From Chitinophaga pinensis DSM 2588 (GTDB lineage: Bacteria > Bacteroidota > Bacteroidia > Chitinophagales > Chitinophagaceae): 64,000 bases of DNA. The stretch is taken from positions 6,690,001-6,754,000 of the forward strand of contig NC_013132.1 of assembly GCF_000024005.1 (NCBI RefSeq), given 5' to 3'. Numbering within the stretch: position 1 is the first letter of the stretch; each line of letters opens with the position of its first letter. A program made the translations under genes and the position numbers. The notes under the pieces are model-generated. The model was not told where the DNA came from. It saw only the letters and a program-made list of their open reading frames with translations, and ran no database searches. Shown here piece after piece: positions 16,201 through 27,900 of this stretch.

Positions 16201-18981
16201 CGTCGTAATACAGTCCTTTCCTGTACGGAGCTTATCCCAGAATGCCGCGATATTGGCTGATTGCGGATATCTACCCTCAATGGCAATAATGGCAATGGCT
16301 TCTTTATTTTGATCGGAAGCGGGATTGATTGCCTTTACCGGCGCTATCTTTAAAGGCTTCTTTTCCTTCATACGCACAGCAGGTCTTTCAACCGGTGTAG
16401 GTACCTTCTCTTCACGTTCCTTCCGTCCCACACCCAATATGGTTTGTAACTGTGCATTATGTTCAGCGATAAAATACCCTGTCAACTCAGCTATCGTCTG
16501 ATATTCGAAAAACAATGTTCTCGGTAAAGGACCAAACTGTTTCTCAAAATGTGATACCAGCTGCATCATCAGGATGGACTCAATACCATACTTATCAAGC
16601 GTCACATCAGACTCGATTTCATGATAAGGGAGTTTGACAAAGTCTGCTAACTGACGACTGAAATAGGTTAGTGCAGCCGCTTGTATATCAACGTCATTAT
16701 TTACGCTTACAATAGTTTTTTGTGAAGTTGTCTGTGGTTTCTCTGTACGCTTTTCCGATTGACGGAAAAAAGCCTGTAGCTTTTGCGGATCGCCCTGCAT
16801 GACCAGTACCTGTGTTTTCCGCGAAGCCCATGCTGTATAAAAAGCCTGCAAACCATTTGCGGTGCTCATGGGTGTCATACCTGTAGTCTGCCGTAACAAC
16901 TGTCGCGCCTCTCTGCTGATGTCCATTCCTCCTGCTTCCCACAGGGGCCAGTTAATAGATAAGTATCTTACATTGATCTTTCGTTGCGCAACGAAGGTTG
17001 AACGTTCACGAGTAAAAGCGTCTAAGAAGGCATTTGCTGTTGCATAGTCAGCCTGACCGGCATTACCGGTAACCCCGGATCCTGAGGAGAACAAAATAAA
17101 GAAATCCAGCGCTATGTCACGACAGGCATTCTCCAGGTGAACAGTGCCCGTCACTTTCGGTAGTAATACGTCTCTGAAATCTGCTATCTCTTTTTTGGTG
17201 ATATAGGCATCCTTTGTCAATCCTGCACTATGTATAACACCCTGCAAACCACCATACAGGGATATGATCTCCTGGATATGCGTATTTACAGATGCTGCAT
17301 CTCCAAGATCCAGCTGCCGATAGACTACTTTTCCTGTTTCACTATTCAAGGCTTCCAGTATTGCAGCAATATCATTATCCAAGGCACGTCTGCCTGCCAG
17401 TATGACAACGGCATTCTTCGTACGTGACAGTATTTCCCGGGCGAATAGCTGCCCCAAACCACCAGCACCACCTGTTATCAGGTATACGCCCTGATCTTTC
17501 CATGGCATCGCATCCTGGCTGACAGACAATGGTTCCCAGCTATCCTGCCATCCTTTTCCATCACGATATTTAACATATAATGGTCCCGCTCCCATATGCT
17601 GTTTTAAGACAGCTGCAAGTGCAGTTCCGGTTTCATCTGTTTCAATCAGTTTTGCATCCAGCAATGGATATTCCAGTACTGCCGTCTGCAACATGCCTGT
17701 TAATCCGCCTGCCAGTAGCGTACGTTCCGCACCTGACATCACTACCTGCAACAGGCTCTTGCCCGTCACCCGGACCTCCAGTAAATCTTTTATTTCGATA
17801 AACAAACGCTCCGCATATGACATAAAATTATCCGGCAACATATCGCTGCCAGCGGTAACCGTAAGTACGCTACTTTTATCAAATACCTCCTGTATTACTC
17901 CTGCGAAGGATACCGCATCTCCACATAACAGGATGACATGTCTTTCATACGCCGTCGACACCAGCGCATTTGCTGCAATAAATGGCTGTTCTTTTTTCTC
18001 CAGCAATAAGAGTTGTTCGTTTGTGCCCATATCCAGCAGTCTGAAAGTAAAGCCTTTCAGCAACACACATACATTCCCATGCAGGTCATTCAGCTGTATA
18101 TCCAGCTGTTGAATATTACTGTCTCCTTTATACGTTTTGCTATGTGTGATAACAGCCTGCATATGTGTAGTGCAGGGACGATACACCTTCAACGCTTCCA
18201 GTGCAAAAGGCGCCTTACTCTTCATCATCGCATCGCCGATAGTCAGACCAACGCTTCCCTGTAGTGCCGCATCCAGTATTACCGGATGTAAGAGATAGTC
18301 TGTTACAGAAGCCTGTAAGGCTTCCGGCAACACCAGATCCACAAATACCTGTTGCCCATTTCCCCTGATCTGTTGAATCGCCTTGAACGTTGGTCCGTAT
18401 ACCATACCGGCTTCCTCAAACAGCTGATAACATGCCGTTCCCTGTAATAGTAAAGGCATTTCATCTGCGGATGCAGCGACATCAGGAACAGCTGTATCCT
18501 TACACCCTGTCAGGGTGGCCCATCCGTTGCTGTAGATTGTTTTTACGCCTTCTTCTTCACTGTATATCTCAAAGAAAACGTTCTCGTCCTCCTGTACCTG
18601 CAAAGCAGTATACACCCTTATCGCTCCTTCGCTGACATCCATAGGCTGTTGCCAGCTGACACGCGATAAAGCAACTGTTTCTTCCGCCACACCAGTTGAC
18701 AAAACAAGCGCCGCTCTTGCCATCTCCAGGTATACCGTTCCTGGCAGTATCTTTCTTCCAGCGGCCACATGATCTGTAAGAAAGAATTCTGTGCCCCTGA
18801 ATACTGACTCAAATACCTGTCCTTCGAGTGTAGATATATTCCGGTGAATCAGCGGATGTAACAACTCAGTATCATTCGCAGATGGATTTGTAGCCGCCTG
18901 TTTAAGTAATCTGACTGCCTCAGACCGGGATATCCTGTCTGCCTTTAATTCATTCAATATGTATGTTACCAGTTCTTTCAT
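13246..18981 (-). CDS. PKS E: DH-KR-ACP / KS0-ACP-TE, terminal trans-AT PKS
   Basis: Last PKS of the line, 1911 residues. An N-terminal docking helix pair (1-32, with ILNELKADRISRSEAVRLL) is followed by DH (about 40-300; His 70 in DHVAAGRKILPG, Asp about 236 in LDAALQ). The KR has its NADPH loop near 497 (TGGAGGLG) and catalytic Tyr near 645 (ADYATANAF). ACP1 carries Ser 802 in GIES, with Glu instead of the usual Asp. KS0 (about 892-1316) keeps Cys near 1064 (TACSSS), but the EAHGTGT motif reads EAAANGS with Ala 1198 in place of His. ACP2 (GMDSM, about 1533) precedes a TE (about 1580-1800; Ser 1669 in GYSLGG) and a C-terminal extension rich in helices. The DH and KR complete the module begun by the last KS of PKS D. 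The KS0-ACP-TE unit should pass the finished chain to the TE without extension. The start is 6 nt after the stop of PKS D. Confidence 0.93.
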   Translation of the reverse strand: MKELVTYILNELKADRISRSEAVRLLKQAATNPSANDTELLHPLIHRNISTLEGQVFESVFRGTEFFLTDHVAAGRKILPGTVYLEMARAALVLSTGVAEETVALSRVSWQQPMDVSEGAIRVYTALQVQEDENVFFEIYSEEEGVKTIYSNGWATLTGCKDTAVPDVAASADEMPLLLQGTACYQLFEEAGMVYGPTFKAIQQIRGNGQQVFVDLVLPEALQASVTDYLLHPVILDAALQGSVGLTIGDAMMKSKAPFALEALKVYRPCTTHMQAVITHSKTYKGDSNIQQLDIQLNDLHGNVCVLLKGFTFRLLDMGTNEQLLLLEKKEQPFIAANALVSTAYERHVILLCGDAVSFAGVIQEVFDKSSVLTVTAGSDMLPDNFMSYAERLFIEIKDLLEVRVTGKSLLQVVMSGAERTLLAGGLTGMLQTAVLEYPLLDAKLIETDETGTALAAVLKQHMGAGPLYVKYRDGKGWQDSWEPLSVSQDAMPWKDQGVYLITGGAGGLGQLFAREILSRTKNAVVILAGRRALDNDIAAILEALNSETGKVVYRQLDLGDAASVNTHIQEIISLYGGLQGVIHSAGLTKDAYITKKEIADFRDVLLPKVTGTVHLENACRDIALDFFILFSSGSGVTGNAGQADYATANAFLDAFTRERSTFVAQRKINVRYLSINWPLWEAGGMDISREARQLLRQTTGMTPMSTANGLQAFYTAWASRKTQVLVMQGDPQKLQAFFRQSEKRTEKPQTTSQKTIVSVNNDVDIQAAALTYFSRQLADFVKLPYHEIESDVTLDKYGIESILMMQLVSHFEKQFGPLPRTLFFEYQTIAELTGYFIAEHNAQLQTILGVGRKEREEKVPTPVERPAVRMKEKKPLKIAPVKAINPASDQNKEAIAIIAIEGRYPQSANIAAFWDKLRTGKDCITTVPTERWDNSLYFEQQPAAPGKTYCNWGGFIPAADQFDPLFFNISPREASLTDPQERLFLETVWQLLESAGYTKDTLKRKYNSEVGVFAGAMYNHYQLLGGGDAQEAVTALSSHSAIANRVSYYFNLHGPSLAVDTACSSSLVALHYACESILKGECQMAIAGGVNVTVHPKKYTGLSLTGMIASHPDSRSFSAGDGYLPADGVGAVLLKPLSAAIADNDNILAVVLSTAISHNGQSNGFTVPNLAAQAQLIEQHFRHAGIDPATISYVEAAANGSAMGDAIEFAALSRAFRKFSDQQGFCAIGAVKSNIGHAEAASGMSQLSKVVLQLHHRQLVPTLRKGASNPDISWEGSPFYLQDHLADWDRPFPLRATVSSFGAGGTNVHVILEEFRHEVIEDTTNNGTFIIPLSARSSRELQRMKHALSAFLDTTADVSLENMAHTLQTGREAMPYRWVAVVKDIAALKTALQDSPEIPADIPVYNGEPGDTDATIKRILSGSSQQVLLETAAQEQNYDLLALYWAKGASLNWSDLALYPAARKMVLPGYPFEQRRCWIENTATPHPVVSKPVQTNGINGQTKELSDLIAAILGVAKADLDKDQPLEAYGMDSMQMMQVVQQLQLHYNPAIHPGQLVACRTINDISAVLEEVGGIAPVPADWSAFPELVRLNGKQEGRPVFWFHAAAGGVEPYQALAQTIERPFYGLQARGYMTERQPLKGVSAMAAYYIHIIRSVQATGPYDLGGYSLGGVIAYEVARQLQEMGQQVNTIVMLDSLYGAEVSAERFDKRDAILQAVNMSLFSGIVNSPERFKEILINRSLVADITDTDALISTLMEHFKERGGTQPVARLEEFIRQSVRVQEAYVVDQYEVSPLPDPTGLHCHYFRNGNGYFLGELAPFFMLSKEQPAYDHINYWAEWEQQIPDFEITDLDVANHMMLLSDETAYHIITDYCRKIYAAEGANASTAAGSTIKRRPLLLEEKIAVTENES
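15030..16305 (-). other. Condensation-incompetent KS0 domain of PKS E
   Basis: A full-length ketosynthase fold with active-site Cys and the second His region (KSNIGHAEAASG) intact. The first catalytic His is replaced by Ala (codon 15388-15390), in the local sequence EAAANGSAMGD. In trans-AT PKSs loss of this His marks KS0 domains that accept and hand on the chain without decarboxylative condensation. Its place directly before ACP-TE fits a transfer-only terminal module. Confidence 0.9.
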
Positions 18982-18987
18982 GTCTTG

Positions 18988-21900
18988 TCAGTTAAGCATT
19001 TTTACAATTTCGTTAGTGGCATGTTGTACACTCAGCTCATCGCTCAGCACAGCATCAAGCAAATCGTAATAGTCTTTATCATCTCTCGCTGGGAGGGGAG
19101 CTGTGGCTTTAACACTAAGCGGCAACGCAGCCTGCCAGTACCTTTCACCCGCAAATGGGTAACCTGGTAATGATATCCTGCGGGGACGATCCGTTGTATA
19201 CAGGATCTCCCAGTTGATCTGTAATCCTTTTACCCACCATTCCAGCACCTTTGCATCATTGTGTTGTAACAACCACTGATCGGCTACCTGAGCCAGCGTT
19301 TCATCCGAAGAGAAAACAGCGACAATATCCTTGTTAGGCTTTACCTGCCCTCTGAAGATCGCCGTATGATTTCCCTGCAGATACGCCTGTAATTGTTGCT
19401 TCAACGCTTCGACAGAACCTGCGACCAATGCAAGCCTTTCTTCCAATGCTTCTCTACCCACCTGTAATGTGTAAGCAATCGCAGCAAGAGGCTCATTAAA
19501 ACCATCAACGGATATGGCATCCAGCAGCTGACTCACCTGTGCCTGTAAACGCTCCGCTGTGCGGGCAGAAAGTACAATCATCACAGGCATTTGCTGTGTC
19601 TCAACTATTGGTTCCGGTATATACTCAGTAACAACCAGGTGTGCATTAGCGCCACCAGCGCCGAAAGAAGAAATACCTGCTATTCTTGGTGAAGACCAAT
19701 CTGACAACTGTGCCTGTACTTTAAATGGCGTATTGGCAAAATTGATATTGGGATTAGGCTGAGCCGCATGGAGTGATGGGGCCAGCTTACCGTGTTTCAT
19801 CTGTAACAGTACTTTCGTCAGACTCGCAATACCTGCAGCACTTTCACAATGGCCGATGTTTGTTTTTACAGAACCAATGGCACAGAATTGTTTATCATCC
19901 GTCGTTGCTGCAAATGCCCGTGTAAGACCATTTACTTCTATAGGATCACCCAACACAGTACCAGTGCCATGTGCTTCTACATAACTGACTGTCCGGGCAT
20001 CAATACCCGCACGATCCAGTGCATCTGCCACGACCTGTGCCTGCGCTACAGGATTAGGTACGGTATAGCCATTCGTACGGCCACCTGCATTAATAGCGGA
20101 GCCCTGTATCACACCATAGATATGATCTCCGTCTGCTATTGCCCTGGCCAGAGGTTTCAGTACCACTGCGCCTACGCCTTCTCCGTCTACAAAGCCATCG
20201 GCCCCATCACCAAATGCCTTACACTGATCGCCAGCCGACAACATACCTGCGGCTGACAATCGCATATAGTGTACAGGATCTACGATCAGGTTTACACCAC
20301 CTGCTATCGCGCAATGGCAGGAGCCGCCGCGTATACTGTCGATCGCCAGATGAATAGCTGTCAGTGAGGACGAACAAGCCGTATCTACCGCCAGACTTGG
20401 CCCTTGAAAGTTCATCACATAAGACACACGGTTAGCTACAGAATGATAGCTCGGTCCGGTGATGTAATTGCCGTTCATAATACCGGCAAACACGCCCACT
20501 TTCCGATCAGCCGCCAACTTAGCGGGCGTATACCCTGCATCAGCAATCGCATTGTAGGACGTCTCTAAGAACTGTCTTTCCTGTGGATCAATACGTTCTG
20601 CCTCTATAGGAGATATATTAAAGAACAAAGGATCAAAACGATCTATATCAGGAATAAAACCACCCCAACGGGAATAAGTAGTACCCCATTTGCCTTTTTC
20701 TTCATCGAAGTGTGTACGCCAGTTCCAGCGCTCTTCCGGTATCTCCGTAATACAATTCTTACCTGTCTGCAGATTTTCCCAGAAAGCATCCAGCGAAGCT
20801 GCCTGTGCATATTTCCCACTGATACCGATAATAGCAATGGGCATGGTCGTGTTTACCTGTTCTGTAAAACCATTGGCTGATGGCACAGGTGTTGTACCTG
20901 CTTTCCGCCCAAATGCTACCGGAATAGCAATTGGTGCATCATTCACCGGGGATACTTCCCGCGGACTATGAATACCAGACGGTATATCATCTCCCAGTAA
21001 GCTTGTGAGCGCTTCTCTCTGTGTATCTATAAAATAAGCGCTGAGGGAGCGGATATCCTGGTATTCAAAGAACAGCGTACTTGATACTTCTCCGAATACT
21101 TCTTTTAATGCATTGTTCAGCTGTACAACAAGAATGGAATCTATACCATAAGATTCGAACGAAGCATTGACATCTATTTTGTGTGCAGGAATCTTCAGCA
21201 CACCACCTACCAGGTCTTTGAAATAAGCCAGGGCTTTCTCTTCCAGACCCGCTTTCTTATCAGCGCGTTTGTTGCTGGCTACAGATTGTTGTACTGGGGT
21301 TGCTTTCTTTACAGGCGGTTTCGCCGGTGCAGCAGCAGGAGCGGCAACAGCTGGTTTATTAACAAGCTGACGAACAATACCATCGCTTACAGCAATGATA
21401 ATCTGCTGACCAAGATGATGTGCTGCCTTTACAGGGAACTGCAATGCTTTGAAACCTTCATAGGCCAACTGTTTTCTCCAGCTGTCTGCTACCAGTACCG
21501 GACTACCAGACAGTCTCACCTCCGGATCTTCATATAACCACCAGCCGTCTAATAATCCGAAGCTCAGGTGTGTAAATAAAGAACTTGCAGCCAACTCATT
21601 TAACAAGAGCAAGCCTCCTGTCTGTAAGACCGCCTTGGCATTACGCAGGGTATTACTAATGTTGGAAGTAGCGTGTAATACGTTCGTAGCGACCACCACA
21701 TCATACACACCTGCTTCAATGTCCTGTGGCTGTATCGGCTTCTCTACATCAAATATCCTGGTCTTGATATAAGGATTATCTGGCAGATACGCCTTTTCTG
21801 CATGTAATAGGAATGCCCTGGAAATATCTGTATAGCAGTATTCAGCGATGTGCTGCTGATAAGGCTTGAGTTTGCCGAAGATCATGGCACTGGTTCCACC

Positions 21901-24900
21901 GGTACCTGCACCAATTTCCAGTATACGGAGACGGAGATTCGGATCTGTTGACTTTCGTTGTTCCAGGTAATTCACCAGTGCAACTGCCATCAGTTCATTA
22001 AAGTAATCGGCCACAAGGTTGTCTTTGTATACACCCTGTACCATCTCCATGGATGAACCAGGGAACATGATTGCTGTTGCCGGAACTTGTCCTGTAATGA
22101 TCTGTTGCAGTGCACCCATCGTAGCGTCAGCCAATACTACCTGGTTTTTCAGGTTCGGATTCTCTAACCATAATAACCGTTTCGCCGCCCACTCCTGGTG
22201 AACAGCTTCCGCTGGTAATTGTGCCGCTCCTTGAGCGACTGTATATTGTCCGGTCTGTGTTGTAAGAAGTCCGGCTCTTACTAATGCAGCCAGGCTTTCT
22301 TCCATCCATCTTTTATAAGCAGGGACGATCCGGCCATTTTCCATCAACACCGTGCAGGTTCCGGGGCTTGTAAAGCAGCCCAGGTCTCTTAAATGTACAA
22401 ATAGTAGTCTGGCGAGGAGTTGTTCCATTTCCAGTGCCAGCGCGCCCACTTTTTGCCAGATCTGTTCCAGTCTTTCCGGTGAACTATAATCAATCGTATT
22501 CACCCCTGTCAGCGATTGTACATATTTACACAACTCTGCAAGATCCGTAAAAGACATCAACAGACCCGCATTGAGATGAATATCCAGCTGTTCGCTGATA
22601 CCGGCCGCTATTGCAGCAAATACCTCCGGATCAGCACAATACTCACCAAATGTCGTCTGCATGTCTATATTTTCAGCCATAATACCCGTAGCAGCTGCTA
22701 CAATCTCCTTCAAGGTACCTGTAACATCATTCGGTGTATGTGTGGCATTAACTTGTATGGAAGCTGGATATACCGTCATTCTTTCTGACAGTTTAATCCC
22801 TTCCATCTGTAGAGGCTTACAGGTTTTAATAAAGGCCAGTTGGGCAACTGGCGACGCCAGTAATGTTTCCAGGGCAGCCATTCCATCTACGGGTTCAATC
22901 GAGTCGAATCCCGCCAAGGCCATACGTTCTCGATAGGTATCATCAGCTACGATACCGACGCTACCCCAATAACCCCAGTTAATGACTTTCACCGGGCAAT
23001 CCCAGGTCTGGGCAAGCTGTAATGCAAAGGCATCTTTAAACGTACAGCCGGCCGCATAATTACTCTGTCCGGGTGCTTTGGTAAAAGTGGTCATGGAAGA
23101 GAAGAACAACACGAAATCAAGTTGCTCTGCGGCAAATACCTGCGCCAGCCGGACACTTACATCCAGCTTTGCAGAAAGTCCGGCACGGAACTTCTCCTCT
23201 GTCATATTTCCCAGCCCCTGATCCTGGAGCACAATGGCAGAGTGGATAATGCCATTTATTGTTCCAAAACGCTGTTTGATCTGTTCATATACAGCATGTA
23301 ATGACGCATAACTGGCCGCGTCAGCCGCATAATAAACAGGAGCAGGTCCCTTTATACTCAGTTTGCTGATACGCGCTGCTATGGTCTGATCATATGCGCG
23401 TCTTCCGATCCAGATTACCTGCGCCTTGTATTTACTGATCATATAATCGGTCCATACCTCCCCGATACCACCTGCACCACCGATCACTACATATACACCT
23501 TCCTGTCTGTAAGACGTCGTTTCATTTTGTTGTTGTTCATAAACAATCAGCTCCTGTTGCTTCCACTGTCCGCCACGGTAAACGAGTGCATTTCCATGCG
23601 GATCGGCAGGCATCCGGAAAAGACTTTGTGGTAGTTCATTGTCCTTATCGATATCTGCCAGTCTTACTTTCCAGTTAGGATATTCCTTCGCCATAACGCC
23701 TGCAAGGCCATGTATAGCAGCATGGGCAGCGTTTACCTCTTCATCATCAGCAACAGCGAGACTCTGTTTGGTAACAATGGTCCAACCTAGTTTTTCTGCG
23801 CCATAGCCTGCTTTTAGTAACGCCTTCACAAACCGGAATAATGCGTAGACGATACCTTCCTGTGCACTTATCAGGGCATCCGCATCTACAGTGTAAGAGG
23901 TGGATGAAGCAGATTGCCAGATGATATGATCTATCTTTCCGATAGCGGCCAATTTTTCTTCCAGAACAGCCACTGACTCCTGACCGCTGATTGCCAGGAA
24001 AAGGGCATCCGGATAGTCATCCAGTACCGCCTTCGGCTCAGCGCCATTATGCACTACAAGTACTTTTGCATCCAGCGCCGGATATAAAGTTGCCTGCTGC
24101 TGACGATTAGTCTTCCATACTGGTCGGAGCAACAGTTTACCTACTGGTGTACCGGTATCCTGCTTATGATCAGTTCCGGCGTCTTCTGTTAATGTCCTGG
24201 TTGTAAAACCGCTGAGACTAATCAATACATTTCCCGCATTGTCACAGATATCTATATCCAGTTTCTGAATACTACCAGCTGCGCTGTAACCTTCACTAAA
24301 ACGGGTCAATGCCCACATTTCCGGCTGACAGGCGCCAAAAATACTGATGCTATCCAACGCGAATGGCAAGGCTGGTTTTAATGACCGGATATCCAGTTCC
24401 TTGGGATCAGCGATGCTGCCAAATACAAACCCTATAAATGACTGCAAAGCAGCATCCATCATTCCCGGATGCAGGTTGTATGCTGCAGAGAAAAGGTTTT
24501 CGGGTAATGACAGGCGAGCCAATACCTGTACACCATCCGTATACAGTTCATTGATACCCCGGAAGGAAGCGCCATAGTCAAGTCCTATTCCCTTGAATGT
24601 ATTGTATACCATCTCTCCGTCAATGGCATTACCCAGTTCTTTTCTCAACTGAGCAAGATCATATGAAGATGGCACTGTCTCTTGTACAATATAAGCGGTA
24701 CCGGTACTGTTCAGGATCTTTTCACGGCCATCAGCAGTCATGCTTTGAATCTGATAATCGATCTGTCCGTCCTCATTGGCGGTCAGTGATATCTTCATCT
24801 GTAATGGTTCCTTTTCCTGTATGGCAGGACGCATCCAGGTAATATTCTTCAATACCACACTGGTGCCTGATGCCGCATATTCCGCAGCCACCTGCTTCAG

Positions 24901-27900
24901 CGCAGCATATGCCATCTCTATATGCGCCACACCTGGCAAGATCTTCTTACCCTTTACGACATGGTCTGCAAGGAAAAACTCATTTCCTTTAAAGGAGGAG
25001 CTAAACGTAAGACCATCCAGCGTAGATGTGTTGGTATGCAACAAGCCGCCGATATGGGAAACACCCGTATTGCCACTGCCTGTCTGTTTTTCTGCTACCC
25101 AGTAATGCTCCTTTTCAAATGGATATACCGGCAGATGTAAACGCTGCGGCACATCGCTGTATAATTCACGCCAAGGGAAATCGTAGCCCTGGCAGTAAAG
25201 TTCTGCGAGCGCATATAAAGACTCACGAAACTGTTGTGCCGGCAGTTGATTGTCGGCGCATTTACGCAACAACTCAGTACCATAACTCATTAAGGCTGCC
25301 TGTGCTTTAAAATCACGGGATACCTTATTACTGAACAGCTGTGGTAGTTGCTCCTTGTTCAAAGCCCTGGTCCATGTCTGTATCGCATCCTGTTGATGTT
25401 GAACAACAATCGCTGCACGATAGATAAAATGGTGACGACCTTCCTGTAAAGTATACGCGACCTGGGAAAGGTTTTCACTACCGGATTGCAGATAGGCGAT
25501 CATATCTTCCATCTTACGCAGTAATGCTTCTTCTGTCTTTGCAGACAACAGCAGCAATACCGGAGCTGTACTAACAGCTGCAGGAACATTCACCCCTGAA
25601 TAACTGCTTACCACAACATGCGCATTCGTACCACTCATACCGAATGAGCTTACGGCGCCGGTTCTTGCTTTCCCATTAACTTCCGGCCATGCCGCTGCCT
25701 GACGAGGTACGTAAAAAGGACTGCCATTCCAGTGAATGAACTCATTCTGTTCTTCAAAATGCAGATTTGCCGGGATTACCTTTTCCTGTACCGCTTTCAC
25801 TAATGAAATAAGGCTTACCAGTCCGGAAGCTGCGAATGTATGTCCGAAGTTTGTCTTGACAGAACTGATCGCACAATAGCCTTGTTTATCCGTATACCCC
25901 CTGAATGCCTGTGCTAAGGCGTTTACTTCAATCGGGTCACCCAGTTTAGTACCTGTTCCATGCGCCACGACATAGTCAATTGCTGCAGGATCGATATGGT
26001 ACCGGCTATATACATCCTGTAGTAATGCCCGTTGGGAATTACCATTAGGAGCCGTAATACCGTTTGTTTTTCCATCATAGTTTACACCGCTGCCATCGAT
26101 AACAGCATACACCGGATCTCCATCTGCGATGGCAGCAGAGAGTTTCTTCAATACCACTACCGCAACAGCCTCACCGGGTACCATGCCATTAGCCCGTTTA
26201 TCAAAAGTGAAACACTTTCCATCAGGCGATAATATTCCAGCCTGACTCATCTGCACATAAGACATTGGTGTCAGCAAGAGGTTCACCCCTGCCGCTAAAG
26301 CCGTATCACATTCATTACTACGTAAGCTCTGGCAGGCAAGATGTAAAGCGACCAGCCCTGATGAACAGGCTGTATTGACATTAATATTGGGTCCATCGAG
26401 ATTTAGGAAATAAGAGAGTCTTGCCGACATGATAGCCGCATGGTTGGAAGTAATACTCCCCTGTCCGCCGGTCAGTATCTGGTATTCACCATCCTCAGAA
26501 CCGACAAACATTCCAATCTTATTGCTATTGATCTGCGCCGGCCCATAACCCGCATCTTCCAATGCAGCCCAGGCTTCCTGTAATAATAAACGCTGACGCG
26601 GATCCATATAGGTAGCTTCCAGCGGTGCGATCTCAAAGAACAAAGGATCAAACTGGTCTACATCCGGGATAAAACCACCCCACTTGGAATTAGACTTACC
26701 AGGCATCACCTGTTCATCGTGATACTCCCGCCAGTCCCATCTTGTAGCCGGTATCTCTTCAATGGCACTTTTTCCTGCTGCCACCAATTTCCACATTTCA
26801 GCGATAGTAGCTGCCTGTGGGAAACGGCCGCTCATACCAATTACCGCTATAGGTTCGTCTGTAGTATTACCTGAAACAGGCGTTTGTCTGGCTGTAGCAG
26901 CAGTATGAGATACCGGACGTACTGGTATGGAACGTTTTCCTGGGACTACTACTGTCTGGGCTTCACTGTAGAAAGCATTGATCTTGTCTGCGTGTTCGCC
27001 TAAGTAATATTCCCGTAACTTCTCTATTGTAGCATAACTAAAAAATACGGCCGGTGTCACTTCTATATCATAGTAGGCACTCAGGCGCTTGGATAACTGC
27101 ATTAAACTCACCGAGTCAAAACCAAAATCAGCCAGGTTTACATCTGCTGCCACCTTTTCCATACCTAGTTGCAGTAATTCACCCACCTGGCGGCGTAAGT
27201 CCCACAGCAAACATTCATCCACTGACCAGCCATGCATCTCTGCACTGCGGCCAACACCATTCTCCGATACGATCGTTGATACAGGTAACTCCGTTTCGCC
27301 TGACAACAATGGCATCTGGTAAATACGGGATCTATCCCCATACATCACCAAACGCGTTACATTACCTGCACGCAACAATGATTCGAAAGTTGATAATCCC
27401 ATTGCCGCTTCCAGGTAACTCTGACCACTGCTCCTGAGATATAGATCCAGCGAACTACTTTCACCGAGACTCATTCCTCCCTCACGCCACAATGGCCAGT
27501 TGATGACAGTTGTAACACCATTAAAACCAGCTGCCCGACGTAAGGCGCCATAACTCATCTGAAAGCGGTTAGCAATGGCATAGTCACAGGAACCAAAATC
27601 ACCCAATACAGCAGAGGAAGAAGAAAAATAACATACAAAGTCAAGAGCTTCCTGGCCAAACACTTCGTCTAATACCTGGCTTCCCCTGATCTTTGAAGAC
27701 AATACTGTCTTAAAGTCTTCATACTGTTTGTCACCGATAGTCGTATGACTCTGTACACCGGCTATATGTAATATACCTGATATCTCACCCGTAATCTGCT
27801 TTGCAGTAGTCCGTACATTTTGCATAGCAGCCGCATCACTCACATCTGCCTGTACATAGACAACTTTATTCTGATTACCCTGTATAGCAGCTACTTTCGC

